From assembly GCF_016907755.1 (NCBI RefSeq), contig NZ_JAFBCN010000001.1, positions 1,116,001-1,180,000 on the forward strand: a stretch of 64,000 bases of DNA, written 5' to 3'. Source of the stretch: Cellulosimicrobium cellulans (GTDB lineage Bacteria > Actinomycetota > Actinomycetes > Actinomycetales > Cellulomonadaceae). Each line of letters begins with the position of its first letter. Positions within the stretch are counted from its first letter, which is position 1. The notes under the pieces are model-generated. The model did not search any database. It saw only the letters and a program-made list of their open reading frames with translations, and had not been told where the DNA came from. Shown piece after piece: positions 9,350 through 17,495 of the stretch. The translations under genes and the position numbers were made by a program.

Positions 9350-10597
9350 ATGTCGTCCCACCAGCACCCGCACCCGACCGCCGCTCCCGGCGGGCCGCGA
9401 CCGGCGTCCGGCCGCGTCCCGCTGTCCGTCCTCGACCTCGCGATCGTGCCCGAGGGGGCGACGGGCCAGGACGCGGTGCGCCGCGCCGTCGGGCTCGCGC
9501 GCGACCTCGACCGGCTCGGCTACCACCGGGTCTGGTACGCCGAGCACCACCTGTCGCCCGGCGTCGGCTCCGCGTCGCCCGCCGTGCTCGCCGCGGCCGT
9601 CGCGGCCCGGACCGAGCGCATCCGCGTCGGCAGCGGCGCGGTGCTGCTCAGTACGACGAGCCCGCTCGTCGCCGCCGAGCAGTTCGGGACGATCGCCGCG
9701 CTGCACCCGGGCCGGGTCGACCTCGGGCTCGGGCGGGCCTTCACGCCGCCGAAGGGGACCGGCGGCTCCGACGGTCCGCTGCGGGCCGCGCGGTCCGTCC
9801 CGACCGGGCCGCGCGTCGTCGAGGGGCTCTACGTCCCCGGTGCGCCGCCGTCGAACCTCAACGACTCCGTGCTGCGTGAGCGGATCCTCGCGCAGAAGCG
9901 CATCGTCGGGGCGTCGCGCACGCCGGTCAGCTTCCGCGACGAGCTCGACCTCGTGCTCGGCCTGCGTGCCGGGACGTACCGCGACGAGCACGGGACGCCG
10001 TACGTGAGCCCGCCCGTCGAGGGCGCCGACTGGGACCTGTGGGTCCTCGCGTCGAGCCCCGGCGAGAGCGCGCGCGTCGCGGGCGAGCTCGGCCTGCCGA
10101 TCGCCGCGAACTACCACGTGGCGCCGTCGGCGACGATCGACACGGTCGCCGCCTACCGCGAGGCGTTCCGTCCGGGCGTGCTCGACGAGCCGTACGTCGT
10201 CGTGTCCGCCGACGTGCTCGTCGCCGACACGATCGAGCGGGCGCGCGAGCTCGCGACGCCGTTCGCCGACTGGGTGCTCTCCATCCGCAGCGGCGCCGAC
10301 GGCGCGATCGCCTACCCCGAGCCGGGCACCTCGCCCGCGTGGGAGGAGCGCCCGGAGGCCGAGCGAGCGCTCGTCGCCGACCGCGTCGACACGCGCATCG
10401 TCGGCGACCCGGAGACGGTCGTCCAGCGGCTCGAGACCCTGCGCCGCGCGACCGGCGCCGACGAGCTGCTCGTCACCACCGCGACCCACGACGCCGACGA
10501 CGCACGCCGCTCGTTCGAGCTGCTCGCCGAGCACTGGTTCGCCGCCGGCTCCACCGCCACCACCGACGTCGTCCCTGCGCTCGCCACCACCCGCTGA
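9350..10597 (+). CDS. LLM class flavin-dependent oxidoreductase (MsnO8-like)
   Basis: 415-residue luciferase-like monooxygenase. It opens with VPLSVLDLAIVPEGATGQDAVRRAV and continues with GYHRVWYAEHHLSPGVGSASPAVL, the EHH(x) stretch common to this subgroup, then IRVGSGAVLLSTTSPLVAAEQF and GRVDLGLGRA. The C-terminal block TRIVGDPETVVQRLETLRRATGADELLVTTATHD is the usual substrate-independent end. SD GAAGGA precedes ATG 9350. It lies 23 bases before the rhodanese gene. The substrate is unknown; it would need an external supply of reduced FMN. Confidence 0.87.
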   Translation: MSSHQHPHPTAAPGGPRPASGRVPLSVLDLAIVPEGATGQDAVRRAVGLARDLDRLGYHRVWYAEHHLSPGVGSASPAVLAAAVAARTERIRVGSGAVLLSTTSPLVAAEQFGTIAALHPGRVDLGLGRAFTPPKGTGGSDGPLRAARSVPTGPRVVEGLYVPGAPPSNLNDSVLRERILAQKRIVGASRTPVSFRDELDLVLGLRAGTYRDEHGTPYVSPPVEGADWDLWVLASSPGESARVAGELGLPIAANYHVAPSATIDTVAAYREAFRPGVLDEPYVVVSADVLVADTIERARELATPFADWVLSIRSGADGAIAYPEPGTSPAWEERPEAERALVADRVDTRIVGDPETVVQRLETLRRATGADELLVTTATHDADDARRSFELLAEHWFAAGSTATTDVVPALATTR

Positions 10598-10620
10598 CGA
10601 CCCACCTCGAAGGAGACACC

Positions 10621-10995
10621 ATGACCACCCCGCCCCTCCAGACCGCGGCCGACGCCGCCACCAAGGTCGCCGACGGCGCCCTGCTGATCGACGTGCGCTC
10701 GGCGGGCGGCCGCGCCGCGCACGGCGAGATCCCCGGCGCGACGCTCGCCGACCGCCACGACCTCGACGCGCTGTTCGGCCCCGCCGACAACCCGGCGATC
10801 TCGCTCGACACGCCCGTCGTCGTCGTGTGCGGCTCGCCGAACGGCTCCGGACCCGTCGCCGCGGCGCTCGCCGAGCGCGGGTACACGAACGTCTCGCACG
10901 TCGACGGCGGGTTCCCGGCCTGGAAGGACGCCGGCCTCCCGGCGTCCGACCCGGTCGAGGCCCCCGCGGAGCCGACGACACCCGCCCGGTCCTGA
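10621..10995 (+). CDS. Rhodanese-like sulfurtransferase domain protein
   Basis: 124-residue single rhodanese domain. The active-site loop CGSPNGSG with Cys70 follows the VVVVC strand, LLIDVRSAGGRAAHGEIPGATL is the usual early block, and FPAWKDAGLP the closing helix. Single-domain rhodaneses carry persulfide sulfur on the cysteine. Its place between two FMN monooxygenase genes supports a role in handling sulfite, sulfide or sulfane released from organosulfur compounds; the acceptor is unknown. SD GAAGGAGA precedes ATG 10621. Confidence 0.85.
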   Translation: MTTPPLQTAADAATKVADGALLIDVRSAGGRAAHGEIPGATLADRHDLDALFGPADNPAISLDTPVVVVCGSPNGSGPVAAALAERGYTNVSHVDGGFPAWKDAGLPASDPVEAPAEPTTPARS

Positions 10996-11040
10996 GCCCA
11001 CCGACCCCACCCGCACCACCACACCCCACGGAGAACCCTC

Positions 11041-12156
11041 ATGCCCGTCGAGTTCCTCGGCATCGCCACGACCAACGACGCCTCGGAGACCACCGAGCGC
11101 ACGACCGCCGCGTTCGACCCCGCCTACCTCGAACGCATCGTCCGCGCGCACGAGGACAACGGCTGGACGCGCGTCCTCTTCGCCTACGGCTCCTCCGGTC
11201 CCGAGCCGGCCGCCCTCGCCGCGTACACCGCGGCACGCCTGCAGTCGATCGAGCTGCTGCTCGCGCACCGCCCCAACGTGTCCTACCCGACCTACGCCGC
11301 CAAGACGTTCGCCACGCTCGACCAGCTCTCCGGCGGGCGCCTGTCCGTCCACTTCATCACGGGCGGCAACGACCACGAGCAGGGCCGTGAGGGTGACACG
11401 CTCACCAAGGACGAGCGGTACGCGCGCACCCACGAGTACATCCAGATCGTCAAGCAGGCCTGGGCGAGCGCCGAGCCGTTCGACCACCACGGCCCGTTCT
11501 ACGACTTCGACGACTTCGTCCTCGACGCCAAGCCGTTCGAGGGACGCACCCCGACCATCTCGTTCGGCGGGTCGTCCGACGCCGCGTTCCGCGTCGGCGC
11601 GGCCGAGGCCGACATCTACGCCGTCTGGGGCGAGCCCCTCGACCGCACCGCCGAGCAGATCGCGCGCGTGCACGCCGAGGCCGCCGCCGCGGGCCGCGCG
11701 ACGCCGCCCCGCATCCACGCCGCGTTCCGGCCGATCGTCGCGCCGACCGAGGAGCTCGCCTGGGAGAAGGCGCACCGCGTCCTCGACCGGATCGAGGCGC
11801 GCAAGGCCGCCGCGGGCGGGCAGCTCAGCCGTCGGCACCCGATCGACAAGCCCGAGAACGCCGGGTCGCAGCGACTCCTCGAGATCGCCGCCCAGGGCGA
11901 GCGCTTCGACACCGCCCTGTGGACCGCGACGGCCAAGGCCACCGGCGGCGCCGGCAACTCCAACGCGCTCGTCGGCACGCCCGAGCAGGTCGCCGAGGCC
12001 CTCCTCGCGTACTACGACCTCGGCGTCCGCGTCATCTCCGCCCGCGGCTACGACCTGCTCGACGACGCGATCGACTTCGGCCGCTACGTCATCCCGATCG
12101 TCCGCGAGGAGGTCGCGAAGCGCGACGCCGCGACCGCGGAGGCCGCAGCGGCCTGA
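11041..12156 (+). CDS. SsuD-like FMNH2-dependent monooxygenase (LLM class)
   Basis: 371-residue enzyme of the alkanesulfonate monooxygenase subgroup: MPVEFLGIATTNDAS start, NGWTRVLFAYGSSGPEPAALAAYTAA, RPNVSYPTYAAKTFATLDQLSGGRLSVHFITGGNDHEQ (the GGRL-x5-TGG signature of SsuD-like proteins), then FGGSSDAAFRVGAAEADIYAVWGEPL. SsuD releases sulfite and aldehyde from sulfonates. A sulfonate or related compound is likely, but the exact substrate is not readable. SD GGAGAA lies before ATG 11041. Confidence 0.87.
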   Translation: MPVEFLGIATTNDASETTERTTAAFDPAYLERIVRAHEDNGWTRVLFAYGSSGPEPAALAAYTAARLQSIELLLAHRPNVSYPTYAAKTFATLDQLSGGRLSVHFITGGNDHEQGREGDTLTKDERYARTHEYIQIVKQAWASAEPFDHHGPFYDFDDFVLDAKPFEGRTPTISFGGSSDAAFRVGAAEADIYAVWGEPLDRTAEQIARVHAEAAAAGRATPPRIHAAFRPIVAPTEELAWEKAHRVLDRIEARKAAAGGQLSRRHPIDKPENAGSQRLLEIAAQGERFDTALWTATAKATGGAGNSNALVGTPEQVAEALLAYYDLGVRVISARGYDLLDDAIDFGRYVIPIVREEVAKRDAATAEAAAA

Positions 12157-12167
12157 CGGTCCGCGAC

Positions 12168-12254
12168 CGAGATCGGCAGAGAAGGACGAGGTCGGCAGCC
12201 CCGGCCGAGATCGGCACGTGCACGTGCCGACCTCGACCGGCGCTGCCGATCTCG
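12168..12254. repeat. Five-copy, 19-bp-phased inverted repeat element
   Basis: The 11-base word CGAG(A/G)TCGGCA occurs at 12168, 12187 and 12206 on the plus strand and inverted at 12225 and 12244, each start exactly 19 bases from the last. Copies three and four form a 30-base palindrome (12206-12235) with one mismatched pair. The first and last copies extend to a perfect 12-bp inverted pair (12167-12178 / 12244-12255). It fills the gap between two monooxygenase genes. It could fold as RNA into a long stem or serve as a phased protein-binding array. Confidence 0.85.
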
Positions 12255-12306
12255 GTGGCGCGCCCGCCCGGCCCGACCACGAACGACGACAGCAAGGAGC
12301 AGGACC

Positions 12307-13404
12307 GTGCGGTTCCAGGTACTCGACATCGTGTTCAACCCGCCCCATCCGGTGACCGGGGAGGCGGTCGCGCCGTCCGACCGGTTGAACCGGGTCGTGG
12401 AGACGGCGGTGCTGGCGGAGGAGCTCGGGTTCGACTCGTTCGCGGTGGGGGAGCGGCACGCGGGGGAGGTGCTGTCGTCGGCACCGACGGTGATCCTCGG
12501 GGCGGTCGCGGCGCGGACGTCGCGGATCCTCCTGAGCACCGGCGTGACGGTGCTGTCGCTGCTCGACCCGATCCGCGTCGCCGAGGACCTCGCGACGGTG
12601 GACCAGCTCAGCCGCGGGCGGCTGGAGATCGTCATCGGCAAGGGCAACGAGGTGCTCCAGTACCCGCTGCTGGGGCTGGACATCGACAAGCAGTACGAGT
12701 ACCTCCAGGAGAACTACGAGCTCCTGCGGCTGCTGCTGTCCGAGGAGGACGTGAGCTGGACCGGGCGGCACCGGCACGCGCTGGAGCACGCGACGACGCT
12801 GCCGCGTCCGTTCGCGGGGCCGTTCCGCATCTGGCACGGGTCGGCGACGTCGCGCTTCGCGGTGGAGCTCGCGGCGCGGTACGGGGACCCGATCGTGAGC
12901 GCCAACGCGCTCCAGCCGCGCGAGAACTACCAGGTGCTCATCGACCGCTACCGCGAGCAGTACGCGGAACACGGGCACGACCCGGCGTACGGGTTCGTCG
13001 GGTCGGGCTCGGGCGGGCTGTTCCTCGCCGACACGACGGAGGAGGCGATCGAGCAGTACCGCCCGATCTACGAGGGCCAGGTCGCGGCCGCGGCACGCCG
13101 CGGCTACGGGCCCGACGCCGTCGGGAAGGCGCCGAGCTTCCGGACGGTCGAGGACGCCGTCGAGCGCGGCCCGGCGCTGGTGGGCTCGCCGGAGCGCGTG
13201 GCGGAGAAGATCCTCGACTACCACGCCTCCTACGGGCACGACCTCCAGTCCGTCTCGGTGAACCACCTGATCCCCGCCACGCAGCAGGAGGACGTCCTGC
13301 GCCGGTTCGCGGAGGAGGTGGTCCCCGTCGTGAGGGCCGAGGTGAAGACCGACCTGTGGGGCCCGGCCGACGCCCGCCGTGCGGCGGGCTTCACCGCTTC
13401 CTGA
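12307..13404 (+). CDS. LLM class flavin-dependent oxidoreductase
   Basis: 365-residue luciferase-like monooxygenase: MRFQVLDIVFNPPHPVTGE, ELGFDSFAVGERHAGEVLSSAPTVILGAVAA, RILLSTGVTVLSLLDPIRVAEDLATVDQLSRGRLEIVIGKGNE (the barrel strand with the SRGRLEIVIGKG signature), and a C-terminal GSPERVAEKILDYHASYGHDLQSVSVNHLI. SD AAGGAG lies 6 bases before GTG 12307. It is the last gene of the first transcriptional block; a strong hairpin follows the stop. The substrate is unknown. Confidence 0.86.
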   Translation: MRFQVLDIVFNPPHPVTGEAVAPSDRLNRVVETAVLAEELGFDSFAVGERHAGEVLSSAPTVILGAVAARTSRILLSTGVTVLSLLDPIRVAEDLATVDQLSRGRLEIVIGKGNEVLQYPLLGLDIDKQYEYLQENYELLRLLLSEEDVSWTGRHRHALEHATTLPRPFAGPFRIWHGSATSRFAVELAARYGDPIVSANALQPRENYQVLIDRYREQYAEHGHDPAYGFVGSGSGGLFLADTTEEAIEQYRPIYEGQVAAAARRGYGPDAVGKAPSFRTVEDAVERGPALVGSPERVAEKILDYHASYGHDLQSVSVNHLIPATQQEDVLRRFAEEVVPVVRAEVKTDLWGPADARRAAGFTAS

Positions 13405-13428
13405 CGCGGGCCCACGGGTTGTGGGCGG

Positions 13429-13468
13429 GAGATGGGCCCGGTTCCCGCGGCGGGACCGGGCCCATCTC
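13429..13468 (+). terminator. Hairpin terminator after the first monooxygenase block
   Basis: Thirteen-base arms 13429-13441 (GAGATGGGCCCGG) and 13456-13468 pair perfectly, with a further CCCG/CGGG pair inside. There is no T-tract, as is usual for terminators in GC-rich actinobacteria. It lies 25 bases after the stop at 13404 and before the riboswitch-controlled operon. Confidence 0.7.
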
Positions 13469-13575
13469 ATGCCCACAGCGAGTGGGGAGGCGCCGTTGCG
13501 GGAAACATCCGTCCGGCAGGCGGGACGCCCGTCTCGAAACTTGACTCAACCGGTCGAGATTGTCTTTCCTGCTCC

Positions 13576-13656
13576 CAGGTGACGAGCGTCAGCACGCAGG
13601 CCCGGCTCGCTGACCAGCAACCCTTCGACGTGACGGGGTGCTCCGGGAACGACCTG
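13576..13656 (+). promoter_or_regulatory. SAM-IV riboswitch aptamer (plus strand)
   Basis: The leader matches the actinobacterial SAM-IV architecture. P1 is CAGGT (13576-13580) with ACCTG (13652-13656). P2 is GTCAGC (13588-13593) with GCTGAC (13609-13614). The conserved GCAACCC lies at 13618-13624, with its hairpin closed by GGGGT (13635-13639). A pseudoknot is possible between CCCGG (13601-13605) and CCGGG (13643-13647). It precedes a peptide-type ABC importer, which it would shut off when S-adenosylmethionine is plentiful. A TTGACT hexamer at 13541-13546 may be the -35 of its promoter; no good -10 was seen. Confidence 0.85.
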
Positions 13657-13680
13657 ACCGCGCGGCTCCCGCCGCGCGGT
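13657..13680 (+). terminator. Hairpin directly after the SAM-IV aptamer
   Basis: ACCGCGCGGC (13657-13666) and GCCGCGCGGT (13671-13680) pair perfectly over 10 bp with a 4-base loop. The stem starts on the base after P1 of the aptamer, the position expected for an expression platform. There is no T-tract. The remaining leader, 13681-13795, shows no further clear structure. Confidence 0.65.
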
Positions 13681-13795
13681 AAGCACGGCACCCCGGTGGG
13701 TTCCCCCGCCGCACCGGCCCTCGGCCCGGCGCGGACGACCACCGGCGCCGGACGATCGCCGGTCCTCAGCCGGCACACGAGGAGAGCAGCACGAC

Positions 13796-15424
13796 ATGAT
13801 CCCCACACCTCACCGACGCCGGTCCCTGACCGTCGCCGCGGCGGCCGCCGCGACGGGCCTCCTGCTCAGCGCGTGCGCGGGCGGCGGCTCCGGCGCGTCC
13901 GACGGCGACGGGTCGCCGAGCCCGTCCGGCGAGCCCGTGGCGGGCGGCGACCTGACCTTCGCGATCACGGTCGACTCGCACTGCATCGACCCGCAGCAGG
14001 TCGGCAACAACGACGCCATCGCCGCGGCCCGGCAGACCGTCGCGTCGCTCACGGCGCAGGACCCGGAGTCGGGCGAGATCCTGCCGTGGCTCGCGGAGAG
14101 CTGGGAGGTGAACGACGACGCGTCGAGCTACACCTTCCACCTGCGCGACGACGCGACCTACGCCGACGGCACGCCGATCGACGCCGAGTCGGTCAAGACC
14201 AACTTCGACGCGATCGTCGCCCTCGGTGCGACGGCGTCGCTCGGGTCGCAGTACCTCGTCGGCTACGAGGGCACGACGGTCACGGACCCGCAGACCCTCA
14301 CGGTCGACTTCGCAGCGCCGAGCGCCCAGTTCCTCCAGGCCACCTCGACCTTCTCGCTCGGCCTCCTCGCGCCGTCGTCGGCCGACCTGAGCGTCGAGGA
14401 CCGCTGCGCCGGCAAGTTCGTCGGCTCCGGCCCGTTCTCCGTGAAGTCCTACACGCAGGACCAGGAGATCGTGCTCGAGAAGGTCGCGGGCTACGCGTGG
14501 GGCTCGGAGGCCAACGACCACCAGGGCGAGGCCTACCTCGACACGGTGACGTTCAAGGTCATCCCCGAGGCGAGCGTGCGCAGCGGCAGCCTGGTCTCCG
14601 GTCAGATCGACGCCACGGCCGCGATCTCGACGGTCGACCTCCCGCAGTTCGACGGGAACGGGTTCTGGCTCGAGTACCGCGCCAACCCGGGCGTCGTGTT
14701 CAACCTCTTCCCCAACGAGTCGAGCCCGCTCGCGGGCGACGAGGCCGTGCGCACCGCGATCCTCAAGGGCATCGACCGCGAGCAGATCGCGGACACCGTG
14801 CTGAGCGAGCAGGACGAGCCGGCCACGAGCGTCCTGTCCCACTCGACGCCGCTCTACGAGAGCGTCGCGGACGAGCTCGCCTACGACCCGGAGGGCGCGA
14901 AGAAGATCCTCGACGACGCGGGCTGGGTCGAGGGCGCCGACGGCGTCCGGGAGAAGGACGGCCAGAAGCTCTCGACGACCGTGACGTTCTGGCAGGTGCC
15001 GGAGCCGCTCGAGCTGGTCCAGCAGCAGCTCGCGCAGATCGGCGTCGACCTCCAGCTCCAGCACGTGACCGTCGCGGAGTCGCAGGCGATCAAGGAGAGC
15101 GGCGACTTCGACTTCGACTACTACAACCTCACGCGCTCCGACCCGGACGTGCTGCGGACGATCTTCTCGGCCAACGCGCGCAACATCAACCAGCGCGACG
15201 CGGAGGAGGTCGACGACCTGCTCGACGCGTCGGCCGCGGCGACCGACCCGGCCGAGCGGCAGGAGCTCGTCACGGAGGCGTCGCGCCTCCTGGTCCAGAA
15301 GGGCCACGCGATCCCGGTCTACGAGCTGTCGACGACCATCGCGGCGGCCGACACGGTCCACGGCCTGACGTTCGAGGCGTCGTCGCGCCTCGACTTCTAC
15401 GACGCCTGGGTCACCCAGGGCTGA
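13796..15424 (+). CDS. Peptide/nickel-type ABC transporter substrate-binding lipoprotein (family 5)
   Basis: 542-residue extracellular receptor of the DppA/OppA/NikA family. A twin-basic start (HRRRS) and hydrophobic stretch lead to lipobox LSAC with Cys27; a Gly/Ser-rich linker follows. Family-5 blocks are EILPWLAESWEVNDDASSYTFHLRDDATYADGTPIDAESVKTNFDAI, KFVGSGPFSVKSY and ILKGIDREQIADTVL. It is the first gene behind the SAM-IV riboswitch, so its cargo is probably a sulfur source (a methionine/cysteine peptide or another organosulfur molecule). The cargo assignment is inference from regulation and neighbours. Confidence 0.9.
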   Translation: MIPTPHRRRSLTVAAAAAATGLLLSACAGGGSGASDGDGSPSPSGEPVAGGDLTFAITVDSHCIDPQQVGNNDAIAAARQTVASLTAQDPESGEILPWLAESWEVNDDASSYTFHLRDDATYADGTPIDAESVKTNFDAIVALGATASLGSQYLVGYEGTTVTDPQTLTVDFAAPSAQFLQATSTFSLGLLAPSSADLSVEDRCAGKFVGSGPFSVKSYTQDQEIVLEKVAGYAWGSEANDHQGEAYLDTVTFKVIPEASVRSGSLVSGQIDATAAISTVDLPQFDGNGFWLEYRANPGVVFNLFPNESSPLAGDEAVRTAILKGIDREQIADTVLSEQDEPATSVLSHSTPLYESVADELAYDPEGAKKILDDAGWVEGADGVREKDGQKLSTTVTFWQVPEPLELVQQQLAQIGVDLQLQHVTVAESQAIKESGDFDFDYYNLTRSDPDVLRTIFSANARNINQRDAEEVDDLLDASAAATDPAERQELVTEASRLLVQKGHAIPVYELSTTIAAADTVHGLTFEASSRLDFYDAWVTQG

Positions 15425-15431
15425 CCCGACG

Positions 15432-15471
15432 GGTCCGCCTGCCCGACGTCGCGGCGTCGGGCAGGCGGACC
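15432..15471 (+). terminator. 17-bp perfect hairpin between binding-protein and permease genes
   Basis: Arms 15432-15448 and 15455-15471 are exact inverted copies, with a 6-base loop (TCGCGG). It starts 7 bases after the stop codon. Such intercistronic hairpins after a binding-protein gene often cause partial termination or protect the upstream mRNA, giving more receptor than permease. Confidence 0.7.
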
Positions 15472-15498
15472 GTCTCCCCACGGAAGGAGGACCGACCC

Positions 15499-16452
15499 AT
15501 GGGCCGGTACGTCCTGCGTCGCGCCGGGCAGGGGCTGTTCGTGCTCTGGGCGGCGTTCACGATCTCGTTCTTCGTCCTCTACCTGCTGCCCAGCGACCCG
15601 GCCGCGCTCATGGCGAGCGGCGGGGGCGAGGCGGACCAGGTGGACCCCGCGCTGCTCGACGCGCTCCGCGCGCAGTACGGCCTCGACCGGCCCGTGCTCG
15701 TGCAGTACGCCGACGCGCTGTGGCACGCGCTGCGCCTCGACTTCGGTACGTCGTACTCGTCGGGCGCGCCCGCGACCCAGCTCGTGCTCCAGGCGCTCCC
15801 CGAGACGCTCCGGCTCACGGCCGCGGCGCTCGTCCTCGCCGTCGTGGCAGGCGCCGGCATCGCGATCGCGAGCACGTTCCCGCGCGCGGCCTGGCTGCGC
15901 CACGCGCTCGCGTCGCTCCCTCCGCTCGGCGTCGCCCTGCCGCCGTTCTGGCTGGGCCTGCTGCTCCTGCAGTGGTTCTCCTTCCAGCTCCCGGTGTTCC
16001 CCGCGATCGGCAACGAGGGCGCGATCAGCCTCGTGCTGCCGGCGATCACGCTCGCCGTCCCGGCGAGCGCCGCGCTCGCCCAGGTGCTCGCGCGGAGCCT
16101 GCGCGGGACGCTCGGTGAGCCGTACGTCGAGACGGCGCGCGCCAAGGGCGCGAGCCGGGCGCGCGTGCACTTCGGCCACGCGCTGCGCAACGCCGCGATC
16201 CCCGCGCTGACCGTGCTCGGGGTCGTCGTGGGCGGGCTGCTCGGCGGCACGGTCGTCACGGAGACGGTGTTCTCGCGCGCGGGCCTGGGACGGCTCACGG
16301 TCACGTCGGTGGACGCGCAGGACATCCCCGTGGTGCAGGCGGTCGTCGTCCTCTCGGCGCTCGTGTTCGTGGTCGTCACGCTCGTGGTCGACCTGCTCTA
16401 CCCCCTGCTCGACCCCCGGATCGACGCACGACAGAAGGCGGTGGCCGCATGA
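15499..16452 (+). CDS. Peptide-type ABC transporter permease (DppB-like)
   Basis: 317-residue inner-membrane permease: MGRYVLRRAGQGLFVLWAAFTISFFVLYLLPSDPA is the classic first span of DppB/OppB proteins. The EAA-loop reads PYVETARAKGASRARVHFGHALRNAAIPALTVLG, followed by VVTETVFSRAGLGRLTV. SD AAGGAGG precedes ATG 15499. The stop overlaps the ATG of the next permease (ATGA), which forms the heterodimeric channel with it. Confidence 0.92.
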   Translation: MGRYVLRRAGQGLFVLWAAFTISFFVLYLLPSDPAALMASGGGEADQVDPALLDALRAQYGLDRPVLVQYADALWHALRLDFGTSYSSGAPATQLVLQALPETLRLTAAALVLAVVAGAGIAIASTFPRAAWLRHALASLPPLGVALPPFWLGLLLLQWFSFQLPVFPAIGNEGAISLVLPAITLAVPASAALAQVLARSLRGTLGEPYVETARAKGASRARVHFGHALRNAAIPALTVLGVVVGGLLGGTVVTETVFSRAGLGRLTVTSVDAQDIPVVQAVVVLSALVFVVVTLVVDLLYPLLDPRIDARQKAVAA

Positions 16453-17495
16453 GCACCAGGCCGGGAGTGCGCATCGTGCTCCGGGACGAGGTCCGGGTCG
16501 TGGACCGTGCCGCGGTGGCCGACGCACCGCCGTCGGGCCAGCTCGTCCCCGACGCCCCGCCCGCCGACGCGCCCGAGGTGCGCACGCCCGAGGAGATCGA
16601 GGTCGCGGACCGCGAGGACGCGCGCGCGATCATCCGGTACGGGCGGGTCCGCGGCGCCGGCCCGGCGGGCCGGTGGCGCCGCGGGGTGCGATACGCCGCG
16701 CGGCGTCCCGGGCTGGTCGTCGCCGTGCTCGTCGTCCTGCTCGTCACGGCGTGGGCGGTCGTCCCGCAGCTCTTCACGTCGTACGACCCCCTGACGGGCG
16801 TGCCCGCGGACCGTCTGCAGCCGCCGTCGGGCGCGCACCTGTTCGGCACCGACCACCTGGGGCGCGACGTGTACGCGCGCGTCGTCCACGGCGCGTCGGC
16901 CTCGCTCAGCGCGACCGTCATCGCGGTCGCGGTCGGGCTCGTCGCCGGGTCGCTGCTCGGCCTGGTCGCGGGGTTCGTGCGCGGGTGGGTGGACGACGTC
17001 GTCGGGCGGTTCGTCGACGTGCTGCTCGCGATCCCGAGCATCCTGCTCTCGCTCGCGATCATCACGGCGCTCGGCTTCGGGACCGTCAAGGTCGCGATCG
17101 CCGTGGGCATCACGAGCGTCGCGACGTTCGCGCGCGTCATGCGGGCCGAGGTCCTGCGGACCTCGACGTCGGTGTACGTCGAGGCGGCCCGCGCGTCGGG
17201 CGTGCGCTGGTACGGCGTGCTCGGGCGCCACGTGCTGCCCAACTCGACGGGACCGGTGCTCGCGCTCGTCGCGCTCGAGCTCGGGACCGCCGTGCTCGCG
17301 ATCTCGGCGCTGAGCTTCCTCGGCTACGGGACGCCGCCGCCCGCGCCCGAGTGGGGGTCGCTCGTCTCGGGCGGGCGCGACTACCTGGCCACCGCGTGGT
17401 GGCTCACGACCATGCCGGGCCTCGTGATCGTCGCCGTCGTGCTGTCGGCGAACCGCATCGCGCGGGCCCTGGAACGGACCGGAGGGGACGCATGA
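16449..17495 (+). CDS. Peptide-type ABC transporter permease (DppC-like)
   Basis: 348-residue second permease. An unusually long acidic cytoplasmic N-terminus (about 85 residues) precedes the first span. Family features are SGAHLFGTDHLGRDVYARVVHGASASL, the EAA-loop SVYVEAARASGVRWYGVLGRHVLPNS, and SFLGYGTPPPAPEWGSLVSGGRDYL. Both ends overlap neighbouring genes by 4 bases, typical of translational coupling. Confidence 0.92.
   Translation: MSTRPGVRIVLRDEVRVVDRAAVADAPPSGQLVPDAPPADAPEVRTPEEIEVADREDARAIIRYGRVRGAGPAGRWRRGVRYAARRPGLVVAVLVVLLVTAWAVVPQLFTSYDPLTGVPADRLQPPSGAHLFGTDHLGRDVYARVVHGASASLSATVIAVAVGLVAGSLLGLVAGFVRGWVDDVVGRFVDVLLAIPSILLSLAIITALGFGTVKVAIAVGITSVATFARVMRAEVLRTSTSVYVEAARASGVRWYGVLGRHVLPNSTGPVLALVALELGTAVLAISALSFLGYGTPPPAPEWGSLVSGGRDYLATAWWLTTMPGLVIVAVVLSANRIARALERTGGDA

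Noticed and set aside
10312-13476. Very long open frame on the minus strand opposite three genes
   Set aside because: It mirrors codon structure of plus-strand genes with clear families; the encoded sequence is Arg/Gly/Val-rich with no domain. The same holds for 1103-2932, 36956-39577 and 40172-43672 (minus).
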